Shown here one piece after another: positions 17,568-25,226 of a DNA stretch of 39,957 nucleotides. The DNA is from Bacteroidaceae bacterium (GTDB taxonomy: Bacteria; Bacteroidota; Bacteroidia; Bacteroidales; Bacteroidaceae), in the NCBI GenBank assembly GCA_017552435.1, contig JAFZPZ010000070.1:1-39957 (forward strand). The letters run 5' to 3'. The translations under genes and the position numbers were made by a program. The notes below the pieces were generated by a model that ran no database searches, had not been told where the DNA came from, and saw only the letters and a list, made by a program, of their open reading frames with translations. How positions within the stretch are numbered: position 1 is the first letter of the stretch; every line of letters begins with the position of its first letter.

Positions 17568-18031
17568 ACAGCTTTCCTGAATTTTTCACGATTCATATTG
17601 CAGACTTTGTCAAGGTCGCTGAGCAAGGTCTCGCGAGGCAACGTCTGTTCATAGGCGTAGTTATCTTCCATGAACTGGATGCCCTTATATATCAGAAGAT
17701 ACTTGTAGGCATCGGCAAAAGCCATCTTCTTTCTATGGGCATACCAAGCAACCCCGATAGTCACAAAGCGTACACATTCCACCTTCTTCTCGTCCGGCTC
17801 CTTCATGCCCATTACCTGAATGCTGATTTTCTCGCCCATAGCATCCATCAGCAGCGACGCATCCTCGAATGAAATATGCGTCAACCCCTTTTCTATCTTG
17901 CTGATGCTGCTCTTTGGCAGACCAACACGCCTGCCCAGTTCCTCCTGAGTAATCCTTTTGGCTTTTCTCACCCTTTGGATAGCAGAACCCAGCATACTGA
18001 CGTTACCTTCGTTTTCAAATTTTCTCTTCAT
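17564..18031 (-). CDS. XRE-HTH regulator fused to a DUF3791-like domain, putative antitoxin
   Basis: A 155-residue protein. Residues about 13-70 form a Cro/C1-type helix-turn-helix (IQRVRKAKRITQEELGRRV, then GLPKSSISKIEKG). The remainder (VRFVTIGVAWYAHRKKMAFA onward) resembles DUF3791, which in other genomes is a separate short gene beside DUF3990. The fusion therefore joins a DNA-binding repressor to the toxin-neutralising partner. I start at the ATG at 18031 (MKRKFENEGN); the frame extends only seven codons further. A TAATTTTG box lies at 18057-18050, about 20 bases before the start, so the protein could repress its own operon. It overlaps the downstream DUF3990 gene by four bases. Confidence 0.75.
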   Translation of the reverse strand: MKRKFENEGNVSMLGSAIQRVRKAKRITQEELGRRVGLPKSSISKIEKGLTHISFEDASLLMDAMGEKISIQVMGMKEPDEKKVECVRFVTIGVAWYAHRKKMAFADAYKYLLIYKGIQFMEDNYAYEQTLPRETLLSDLDKVCNMNREKFRKAV

Positions 18032-18049
18032 ATTTGCATTCCTCCGCTG

Positions 18050-18057
18050 CAAAATTA
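18050..18057 (-). promoter_or_regulatory. -7 box of the DUF3791-DUF3990 operon
   Basis: TAATTTTG on the minus strand, 18 bases before the start of the HTH-DUF3791 gene. Confidence 0.45.
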
Positions 18058-18163
18058 CAAGAAATTTCCGAAACGGGAAACTTTTCCGGTAATATTTTCA
18101 GGAAACGTATCGACTTTGCTACTCTTTGTTTGCAAATCCTGTCCTTCTATCTTCCTTCATCCA

Positions 18164-18421
18164 TCAAACAGACTCCGCGACAAACAATGACTCCATCTCG
18201 TAGGTAGGTTCATATGAATAGCTGGAGACTCTGATAATATCTTCTCCAAGAGCAGCAGAAATCTTACAAATCATCGCCATCGTCAGGTTATGAGTACCAG
18301 ACAGCCAACGACTTACCTCCGTTTCCGTCTTTCCCATTAGACGAGCAAACTCTTTCTGCGACATCCCTTTTGCTTCGAGAATACTGTAGATGCGGTTAGC
18401 TATCGTAACCGACAGTTCCAT
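18164..18421 (-). CDS. XRE-family transcriptional regulator (HigA/HipB type), 5' end frameshifted
   Basis: An 85-residue Cro/C1-type DNA-binding protein. The helix-turn-helix covers about residues 18-50 (GMSQKEFARLMGKTETEVSR, WLSGTHNLTMAMI), the pattern of antitoxins of Bacteroidetes toxin-antitoxin pairs. The intact frame begins at ATG 18421. In homologues of this type I would expect about 20 more residues. Just such a stretch (MKTNRIMDEIRSTISP) is encoded upstream from ATG 18483 in another frame, behind a strong GGAAAGGAGG ribosome site. One base seems missing near 18424-18428. It may be a damaged gene, a sequencing error, or a translated short leader. No toxin gene is next to it; the preceding gene is res. 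Confidence 0.7.
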   Translation of the reverse strand: MELSVTIANRIYSILEAKGMSQKEFARLMGKTETEVSRWLSGTHNLTMAMICKISAALGEDIIRVSSYSYEPTYEMESLFVAESV

Positions 18422-18483
18422 CTGAAGCTCATTCCTGGTGAGATTGTACTGCGAATCTCATCCATGATTCTATTTGTTTTCAT
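18400..18483 (-). other. Frameshifted 5' segment of the XRE gene
   Basis: An ATG at 18483 with GGAAAGGAGG upstream opens a 27-codon frame. Its first 20 residues look like the missing N-terminus of the XRE protein, after which it continues out of frame to TAG at 18400. The ribosome site is unusually good for this genome, which suggests 18483 was the real start. Confidence 0.5.
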
Positions 18484-18556
18484 GTATGCCTCCTTTCCTT
18501 ATTCATCGTCTATTGTAAACGACAATTCACCCAGGAGTCCTGTCCCTTGGCATATT

Positions 18557-21451
18557 CTATAATTCTGCAAACAAATCACCCACTAGGAAAGACAACGAAA
18601 CTTTTAGGCGGTCACAAATGTCTTTGAGGCTTGCGCCGTTGTGGGCAAGACTATAGAAGTTATCTTCACTCAAAAGAATATATTCCCAAGTCCTGTTCAT
18701 CCTTTCTTCTGGCTTCAGGCTGTTTATCTTCCGCGTCCATTCAACGGTTGCCGTTTGCTTCTGTCGAACATTTTTGTCGAAGACCTTGTCGTTGCCTTTC
18801 GTCTCAATGAGATAGACCTTGCCTGCTGTCGTGACGATGAAGTCGGGATGATAGGTCGCCATGAGTCCGTCGGCACGGATGTAGTAGATGACGGCAAAGG
18901 GATGTTGGTTCTCGCTTATCTTCAGGTATCGTTCCACTTCGCCGTCTTTTTCGAGGAACTCTATGAAAGCTTTCTCCAAGCCTCCGCCATGAGTGGGATA
19001 TGCTTGTCGCTCGTAGATGGTTTTCGTTGTCTCCATCGAATAGGCCTCTCGCATCTTGATTTCCTCTACTGATGAGAACTTGGTATGCAAGACCTCTGCA
19101 TCCGTTGTCAGAATCCTTTCTTGCAAACGGAAGATGGCGCGTGCCATAACTTCGATGATGTGCTTTGTGACAACGGCTTCCCTCGACAGCAGAATCTTCC
19201 AGTCGCTTCCATTGAAGGGATTAAAGGGCTGCCCGAATAGTCTTGTCCTAATGTATTGATCAACTACAGCAATCGTCTTTGCCTCGTTGATTTGCAAGTT
19301 AGGCACAGGCATTTCCCGATGTGCCGAGACGCGGTCGAAGCGTTTTGTAATCGTGTCCAACAGCTTTTGCAGGTACTCGTTGTAGCAGGTGGCAGAGAAC
19401 AGATTGGCTGTCACTTTGTATCGTCCGAATTGTGTCTTCGAGAGGGCTTCTTGCGAGATAAAGGTCTCGCCGTCTTGTGCCAGGAACTGCCGGAGTCTTT
19501 CCAACGGGAAGGCGGTGAAGGGTTCAAGGCCATTGATGTCTATCTCTGCATCCTCCAGTTCCTCTTCCGCATCCTTTATTATCATGGGCCATTCGAGGTC
19601 GAACTGCTCATAGCCTTCCCTCAAGCCGACCCGGAGAATGTCGCCTGTAGAGCCGCCTTCGCCTACCTCGCCAGTTTCCTCAACAGCCAAGCCGCCTGCA
19701 AGCAATTCGTCATAGAAACGGATGAAGGCAGGATGCTCTATGATGCTGAGCATATCGAGGTAGGTCTTTGGCTGGCTGCGCAACTGGATGACACGCTTGC
19801 GGTCTTCCTCCTTGATGCTTTGATATTCCTGTTCGCGCCACATCAACCGAAGTCCGCGCCCCACAATCTGCTCCAACAGAATTGGTGCTTCCGACGAGCG
19901 CAGAGGAACGATGACGCAGATGTTGTTGACATCGAAACCTTCGCGAAGCATCAGCACAGAGATAATGACCTTTGGCCGTTTGTGCTTGTCGATGTCGAAG
20001 AGTTTCTTCTTCGTCTCTTTCCATTCATCCTCAGAGACTTCGCCCTTTGCATTACTGTCGATGACAACAACATCTTCCTCTGCCAAGCCCTCGTCCATCA
20101 TAAGTTTGGCGACGAATGGCGTTACAGAAGTGTCTTCGCAAACGACCAGCATCTTTGGATTCTTCCTTTCATCCACAGCAGTAAACTCCGCTTCCAGCTT
20201 CCTCAGCTTTGCCAATCCTGCACGCAGCATGAGCCTTTGCCCGTCACTAAGGTTGCAAACCTTATTGCGGTCATCGCGTTCTGCCTTGTAATCCAAGTCT
20301 TTCAGTTCTGTCAACTCCTGTCTTCTGTCGAGCAAGAGCGTCTTGACCAATCCCTTTCGCATAGCCGTTGCCAAATCGAAGTCAACGACGATATGCGGGA
20401 AGTAGGACTTCTGGGCATTCCTTCCAGAGCCTCGCATATCGTAAGGCGTTGCCGAGAAATCAACTTGGAAGAAGCGGTCGCCTTTCTTCTCCGAGATGAC
20501 ATTCAAGCCCTTCTGCCATTCTACCTCTTCTGTCTCGCCATTTCGCTTTAGCTCGTGAATATGGTGGGCTTCGTCGTTGATGACCATAATGTCGTCCAGC
20601 CCTGCGAGGTATTCCAATTCAGAACCTTTGAGATATCTTCGGTCAAGCATCCCAAGGTCATTCCCTGCGGCCTTGCCAGGACGGATAGGTAGCAGCTTGT
20701 TGATGATGCCAGAGACACTTTCGTCTTCTTGTGTTTCCTCTTCCATCTGATTCTCGAACAAATGCCAGTTGGTCAGGGCAATAAGCCCGTCACCTGTTGT
20801 CTTGCGTCCGATGCCTTCTTCTTTCGTGACGACATTGTTCTGTATGAATGAAAAGACCTCTTGCCGGAAGTGAACAGGGATAAAGACCTCTTTGTTCAGA
20901 TAAAAGTCGTTGGTCTCGGTGTTGCGGCCTTCTCTGTCACGCTCTAATCTTCCGCAGAAGGCATCTAAGAGGCGGTCATAGACGATAAGACCAGGAGCAA
21001 CTATCAGGAAGTTCTTGGTGAAGCGCTTGTCGTCGAGGCTATGTCTGGCATTCAGCATCTGCCAAATCAGCAAAGCATGCATCACCCAAGTCTTGCCTGT
21101 GCCTGTTGCCATCTTCACGGCATATTTGGGCATCTGATATTTCTGCTGCCCCATCGTGCCGAGGTCGAGCATCGGCATCAGGTCGGGCGTTATCTGCTGA
21201 TAGTATTCGAGGACGTTCTTTGCGCCCAGCACCTCGTGCAGATAGATGATGTTGAGGATAGCCTGTTTCTGCCCTGCGTGGAAGTTGCGGCTCCGTAGCG
21301 AGCAGTATTCCTCGGAGAACCAGAACTTCAGCAGCTCTCCTGTAGTGGGCGTGACCTTTTCCTGCATCTCGCCACTCTCCCAAGCCTCATTCACCGTTTC
21401 GCTCAGCCGCTTTGCCAACTCCAGCGAAGCACTAATATTCGACGCTATCAT
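18557..21451 (-). CDS. res: Type III restriction enzyme, Res subunit
   Basis: ATP-dependent restriction subunit that acts with Mod to cut DNA carrying unmodified sites. The 964 residues carry SF2 helicase motifs: Walker A VKMATGTGKTWVM (about 112-124), DEAH box VINDEAHHIHE (about 290-300), SVLMLREGFDV, and motif VI QIVGRGLRLMW (about 527-537). The C-terminal nuclease is of the PD-(D/E)xK type: HPDFIV near 866 and YLIETKGND near 880-888. All motifs are intact and the length is usual for Res. It starts nine bases after the mod stop, in the same operon. Its codons resemble the rest of the island. The long plus-strand frame at 19256-20551 is an antisense shadow. Confidence 0.93.
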   Translation of the reverse strand: MIASNISASLELAKRLSETVNEAWESGEMQEKVTPTTGELLKFWFSEEYCSLRSRNFHAGQKQAILNIIYLHEVLGAKNVLEYYQQITPDLMPMLDLGTMGQQKYQMPKYAVKMATGTGKTWVMHALLIWQMLNARHSLDDKRFTKNFLIVAPGLIVYDRLLDAFCGRLERDREGRNTETNDFYLNKEVFIPVHFRQEVFSFIQNNVVTKEEGIGRKTTGDGLIALTNWHLFENQMEEETQEDESVSGIINKLLPIRPGKAAGNDLGMLDRRYLKGSELEYLAGLDDIMVINDEAHHIHELKRNGETEEVEWQKGLNVISEKKGDRFFQVDFSATPYDMRGSGRNAQKSYFPHIVVDFDLATAMRKGLVKTLLLDRRQELTELKDLDYKAERDDRNKVCNLSDGQRLMLRAGLAKLRKLEAEFTAVDERKNPKMLVVCEDTSVTPFVAKLMMDEGLAEEDVVVIDSNAKGEVSEDEWKETKKKLFDIDKHKRPKVIISVLMLREGFDVNNICVIVPLRSSEAPILLEQIVGRGLRLMWREQEYQSIKEEDRKRVIQLRSQPKTYLDMLSIIEHPAFIRFYDELLAGGLAVEETGEVGEGGSTGDILRVGLREGYEQFDLEWPMIIKDAEEELEDAEIDINGLEPFTAFPLERLRQFLAQDGETFISQEALSKTQFGRYKVTANLFSATCYNEYLQKLLDTITKRFDRVSAHREMPVPNLQINEAKTIAVVDQYIRTRLFGQPFNPFNGSDWKILLSREAVVTKHIIEVMARAIFRLQERILTTDAEVLHTKFSSVEEIKMREAYSMETTKTIYERQAYPTHGGGLEKAFIEFLEKDGEVERYLKISENQHPFAVIYYIRADGLMATYHPDFIVTTAGKVYLIETKGNDKVFDKNVRQKQTATVEWTRKINSLKPEERMNRTWEYILLSEDNFYSLAHNGASLKDICDRLKVSLSFLVGDLFAEL

Positions 21452-21460
21452 AACTATGAA

Positions 21461-23416
21461 CTATGAATTATGAACTATTTCAATCACTTGACTCTCGAAG
21501 CCAAACACATCCACTGCTTTGATGCAAACTTGGCGCGTTTCCTTGTGCGGAACGCGGAGGCGAGTCTTATAGACGCAATGCAGCGGGTCGTTGTCGTTGC
21601 CTGTGTTCTCCCGATAGTCCTGCCAAGTGGAACGGAAGGTCGTGCCGTCGTAGTCGGGGTCAATGCTCCAGTACTCAATCAGGGATAGCGGGTCGTCGTT
21701 CATCACCTTCTGGAGCGAAGCCTTGTCCTTTTCGTCGAGCGGGATGTTGTCGGGCGAGAGAAGCACATAGTTCTCCAACTCTATGTCGAGCTCGTCGCTC
21801 TCGCCTTGCCTTGTTGTGACGACAGGCTTTGCCACAAGGTATTGCAAAGAGGAGAAGCGGACGGAGCGGTCGTCGATGAGCTTCCTGTAGCCCTTCTTTG
21901 CTAGCTTGTCGAGGAGGTCTGGCGGGATGACGAGCACTTCGACCTTGCTGTCCTGATACTTCTGGATGGCAGCCGAGATGTCGAAGGCGAAGTTCCAGCC
22001 AAGCACCACAACTCTCTCCCAGTCGCCGCCGAGCAACGAAGCCTTTGCCTCTACTGCCTTGCGGATGGTGGCGGCAGTCGTGAGGCGGTTGGGGGAATCG
22101 GCCATCACGAGTGTACGCGTACCTTTAATATATCCGAAGCTGCGGTCGTTTGTCTGTTCGGGGGTGAAGGGCAGAGCGCCATACAATCCCAAGACAACTT
22201 GGCTCAAGTCACCTACATGCTTGTAGCGTTTGTTGTTGCGGAAGGCTTCTTTCTGATAGTCGCCGATGCTCTGATAAAGGAACGGCTTCACCTCCTGGTC
22301 GATGAATCGCTTGCGCATCACCAACGAAGCAGGTTTCCCAATGTCGCAGGTTATCCATCGCCTGCCCAAACGCTCCGCCACAGCAGCCGTCGTGCCGCTG
22401 CCCCCGAAGAAGTCGCAGACGAGGTCGCCTTCATTGGAAGAGGCTTTGATTATGCGTTCAAGAAGGGCTTCGGGCTTTTGGGTTGCATAGCCTACGTTTT
22501 CCTTTGCTGAATTGTTTAACTTGTCTAAATTCCATACATCATCAATAACAACTCCTTCTCTCATTGCTTCATCCAAATAGCGTCTAACTCTATTGCCATT
22601 ACCCGCATCAGACATAACATATCTTCTTCCGTTTTCATCAGTATAGGGCTTTTGTTTCCTCCTTTTTATGTATTCTTCTTCTGATTCCCATTGTTCAAAA
22701 TAAGAGTTAAAATGGCATCCTTCATCATCAAAAGAATAAAAAAGGATTACATCATGTCTTTTCTCAAATGAATTCTTTAGTTTTTTGTTCCATCCAGAGT
22801 ATTGCCATACTATTTCATTCCTAAACTTCTCTTTACCAAAGATATCATCAAGAATAACTTTCATATAATGTCCTATATGCCAATCTATATGTACAAACAG
22901 ACTCCCTGAGCTTGAAAGTAGTTCTCTTATCAGCACCAATCGAGGATATATCATCTTCAGATACGAGATAGTTCCTTCTTCCCATGTGTCTGCGTAAGCA
23001 AACTGCTCGATGACTGTCGGCTTCTGCTGAATGTCTGTTCCTGGCAAGGATATCTTTGTGCGATAATCTGCCTTCGAGTCAAATGGTGGGTCGATATAGA
23101 TAAGGTCAACCTTTCCACGAAGCGAGGGCAAGCCTGTTTGGGCATCGCCCGCAAGGAGTGCCTGCATTGCCAAGAGGTTGTCGCCATAGATGAGGCGGTT
23201 CATCCATCCTGCGTTGCCTCCTGCCATATTGAAGGCATTGGGTATTTGTGGCGTGAAGCCTCGGAACAGCCCACTTGTGTCCTTACTCGGCAGCACCAGT
23301 TCGTTTGTCTGTAACCCGATTTGTGTGCCGCTACTGAGCCGCTCTAATATCTGTGCGGCTTCCCGTCTGCCCTCGCTCACAATGCGGGGCAGCTCTTCAA
23401 TCAATGATTTAGCCAT
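21461..23416 (-). CDS. mod: Type III DNA methyltransferase, Mod subunit (N6-adenine)
   Basis: Recognises the target sequence and methylates adenine; needed by Res. The 651 residues have the beta-class order: motif [17 protein letters not shown] first (about 102-116), then the target-recognition region, then the S-adenosylmethionine motif [14 protein letters not shown] (about 332-345). The extended C-terminus is typical of type III Mod. I start at ATG 23416 ([10 protein letters not shown]); the frame is open to 23476, but that part overlaps a large hairpin. No simple-sequence repeat for phase variation is seen inside the gene. Its last residues (EIVHNS) are encoded by an AT-rich simple repeat. 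A leader of about 300 bases with stems and a duplicated promoter lies upstream. Confidence 0.93.
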   Translation of the reverse strand: MAKSLIEELPRIVSEGRREAAQILERLSSGTQIGLQTNELVLPSKDTSGLFRGFTPQIPNAFNMAGGNAGWMNRLIYGDNLLAMQALLAGDAQTGLPSLRGKVDLIYIDPPFDSKADYRTKISLPGTDIQQKPTVIEQFAYADTWEEGTISYLKMIYPRLVLIRELLSSSGSLFVHIDWHIGHYMKVILDDIFGKEKFRNEIVWQYSGWNKKLKNSFEKRHDVILFYSFDDEGCHFNSYFEQWESEEEYIKRRKQKPYTDENGRRYVMSDAGNGNRVRRYLDEAMREGVVIDDVWNLDKLNNSAKENVGYATQKPEALLERIIKASSNEGDLVCDFFGGSGTTAAVAERLGRRWITCDIGKPASLVMRKRFIDQEVKPFLYQSIGDYQKEAFRNNKRYKHVGDLSQVVLGLYGALPFTPEQTNDRSFGYIKGTRTLVMADSPNRLTTAATIRKAVEAKASLLGGDWERVVVLGWNFAFDISAAIQKYQDSKVEVLVIPPDLLDKLAKKGYRKLIDDRSVRFSSLQYLVAKPVVTTRQGESDELDIELENYVLLSPDNIPLDEKDKASLQKVMNDDPLSLIEYWSIDPDYDGTTFRSTWQDYRENTGNDNDPLHCVYKTRLRVPHKETRQVCIKAVDVFGFESQVIEIVHNS

Positions 23417-23460
23417 ACTTGCATTATATTTCTTATAATGCGTCGAGCCAATAAACAAAA

Positions 23461-23605
23461 GTTCCTGCAAATACATAAAACGTGGACGTTTTCACCGTCC
23501 AACGTTCAAGGTACTTGCAGGAAACCTATACTACGAAACAGGAAAACGCCCACTATCCAGTGAGCGTAACCATTATAATCGTAGTATGTTCTTTCACCTG
23601 CAAGT
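23461..23605 (-). promoter_or_regulatory. Structured leader of mod with alternative stems
   Basis: Two strong inverted structures adjoin. The first pairs 23462-23470 with 23515-23523 (perfect 9 bp) and continues inward to GGACG/CGTCC around a 7-base loop. The second pairs 23528-23536 with 23579-23587 (ATACTACGA/TCGTAGTAT) and encloses ACGCCCACT-ATCC-AGTGAGCGT. The segment 23513-23521 (ACTTGCAGG) can instead pair with 23597-23605 (CCTGCAAGT). The outer stems thus exclude one another, as in attenuators or switches. It could also be a DNA hairpin site for a recombinase. Confidence 0.55.
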
Positions 23606-23655
23606 TTCTGAACGCTTTGTATAATAGCCAACGCTTGTTATTTACCGATAAGATC

Positions 23656-23872
23656 ATACCGCCTCCTTGCGCTCAGGGACTTGATTTCATGCCAAAAGCA
23701 TGCGTCTTTTGTGACGAAAACAGCGATACTTGCCACAAAGATACAAAAAAATGAAGAATGAAGAGTGAAGAATGAAGATTTTTCTTTCAATTTCGAGGCA
23801 GAAGCACAAAATAATCGAAAAAAACAATCTTGTAGGCTCCGCATTGTAGGCTCCGCATTGGCCTCACAAAAA
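23656..23872 (-). repeat. 217-bp direct repeat, copy 1, with promoter
   Basis: Aligns without gaps to 24963-25179 with four mismatches. It contains, on the minus strand, a TATCTTTG -7 box (23743-23736), a GAAGAATGAAGAGTGAAG simple repeat, and a tandem 14-base duplication (GTAGGCTCCGCATT, near 23831-23858). It lies between the rhuM terminator and the mod leader, so it may supply the mod promoter. Confidence 0.9.
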
Positions 23873-23875
23873 AAA

Positions 23876-23898
23876 CAGCACCCATTTTGTGGATGCTG
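23876..23898 (-). terminator. Intrinsic terminator of the RhuM-family gene
   Basis: On the minus strand, CAGCATCCA/TGGGTGCTG (one mismatch) with a 5-base loop, followed by at least eight T. Its sequence resembles the terminator at 25181-25206. Confidence 0.8.
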
Positions 23899-23945
23899 GC
23901 TTGTGACATTAGTCTATTCAGTACTATTTTAACAGCTTTCTGCTT

Positions 23946-24950
23946 TCATTGGTCTTCTTCCTTGTTTTCCAACAGGGCTTTGACGGCTTTGTCGAAGTCG
24001 CTCTCTAACAATCGCATCTCCCGCTCACGATAGATTTCAAACTCATGTTCCGCCTTTTTTATGGCTTCTTCGTGCGAGATAGTGCCAGAACCTTCTAGAA
24101 TGTTTTTTCTCAGGCGTAGTATCTGGTCATCGAGTGCCGCCACCCAGTCGGCCATTGTCATTGGGTTCTGTTCCAAGGCCTGGAACTCTGCATAATCGAG
24201 GAACTGCGATGTCAATAGGTTCAGGCGCTGTAGTTCCAACTCCGTCAAGTAGTTCTTGGCTATCTTCACATCGTCGCGAGTCACGTAGTTGCCTTTGAAA
24301 CTGGTCATGCCCACGAAAGGCTTCTCGTTATCAACACGCTCATAAATCAGCTCTGCTGCTGTATGCTCGTGAACGGCATAGTGCATCTTGTTCTGCACGG
24401 TAGCAAAGAAGAGCTGTGTTGTTTTCGAACGTGGGTCGTAATCGGTAGAGGTTGCATAGATGTCCGTCACCTGCTGATAAAAGTTGCGCTCGCTGCTGCG
24501 AATGTCGCGAATGCGCTGCAGTAGTTCCCTGAAGTAGCGGTTCCCACCTTGTTTCAAGCGCTCATCATCCATTGCAAAGCCCTTTTGGATATATTCGTGC
24601 AGCAACCGGGTTGCCCAGCGACGAAAACGCACAGCTATAGGCGATTGCACGCGATAACCAAGGGCGATGATGACATCGAGATTGTAGTGCTGTACAGGAT
24701 GAGTCTGCGTTTTACCTTCTATAGCGCCATGTGGAGTGGTTGTTCGGAATTTCCGAACTACCACTTCTTTGTCCAATTCCTTGTCTGCAAAGATGTTTGT
24801 CAGATGCTCACTGATATTCGATTTACTCGACTGGTATATTTCTACCAATTGTGCTTGTGTCAGCCACACATCCTCGTCGGCAAACAGCGTATTCACACTC
24901 AGTTTACCTTCCTCATCCTTATAGAGTATCAGTTTATTTTCTTTGTCCAT
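23946..24950 (-). CDS. RhuM family protein
   Basis: A 334-residue protein of the RhuM family, named from a Salmonella pathogenicity island gene; biochemical role unknown. The N-terminal half holds the family core: VWLTQAQLVEIYQSSKSNIS, HYNLDVIIALGYRV, then FRRWATRLLHEYIQKGF. The middle (VHEHTAAELIYERVDNEKPF) carries conserved polar residues, and the C-terminus is helical and charged. RhuM genes are frequently found within or beside restriction-modification loci, as here just upstream of mod-res. The start is ATG 24950; the longer frame to 25151 runs through the 217-bp repeat and is rejected. The gene and one repeat copy form a 1307-bp unit that looks like an inserted cassette. Confidence 0.85.
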   Translation of the reverse strand: MDKENKLILYKDEEGKLSVNTLFADEDVWLTQAQLVEIYQSSKSNISEHLTNIFADKELDKEVVVRKFRTTTPHGAIEGKTQTHPVQHYNLDVIIALGYRVQSPIAVRFRRWATRLLHEYIQKGFAMDDERLKQGGNRYFRELLQRIRDIRSSERNFYQQVTDIYATSTDYDPRSKTTQLFFATVQNKMHYAVHEHTAAELIYERVDNEKPFVGMTSFKGNYVTRDDVKIAKNYLTELELQRLNLLTSQFLDYAEFQALEQNPMTMADWVAALDDQILRLRKNILEGSGTISHEEAIKKAEHEFEIYREREMRLLESDFDKAVKALLENKEEDQ

Positions 24951-24962
24951 TATCCTATGTTT

Positions 24963-25179
24963 ATACCGCCTCCCTGCGCTCAGGGACTTGATTTCATGCT
25001 GAAAGCATGCGTCTTTTGTGACGAAAACAGCGATACTTGCCACAAAGATACAAAAAAATGAAGAATGAAGAGTGAAGAATGAAGAATTTTCTTTCAATTT
25101 CGAGGCAGAAGCACAAAATAATCGAAAAAAACAATCTTGTAGGCTCCGCATTGTAGGCTCCGCATTGGCCTCACAAAAA
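24963..25179 (-). repeat. 217-bp direct repeat, copy 2, with promoter
   Basis: Copy of 23656-23872, 213 of 217 bases the same. Its TATCTTTG box (25050-25043) lies about 93 bases before the rhuM start and probably drives that gene. Confidence 0.9.
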
Positions 25180-25180
25180 T

Positions 25181-25206
25181 AGCCAGCACCCTGATGGATG
25201 CTGGCT
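25181..25206 (-). terminator. Intrinsic terminator of the ATPase gene
   Basis: An 11-bp stem (AGCCAGCATCC against GGGTGCTGGCT, one mismatch) with a 4-base loop, then ATTTTTG on the minus strand, 20 bases after the ATPase stop. Confidence 0.8.
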
Positions 25207-25226
25207 AAATGATAATAAAATTTTCT

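Noticed and set aside
19256-20551. 431-codon plus-strand open frame
   Set aside because: Antisense to res, which carries all helicase motifs; no independent start signals or family match.
24951-25151. 67-residue N-terminal extension of the RhuM protein
   Set aside because: It is read from the 217-bp repeat, contains that repeat's promoter, and the same peptide appears alone at the other copy; the RhuM family begins at the ATG at 24950.
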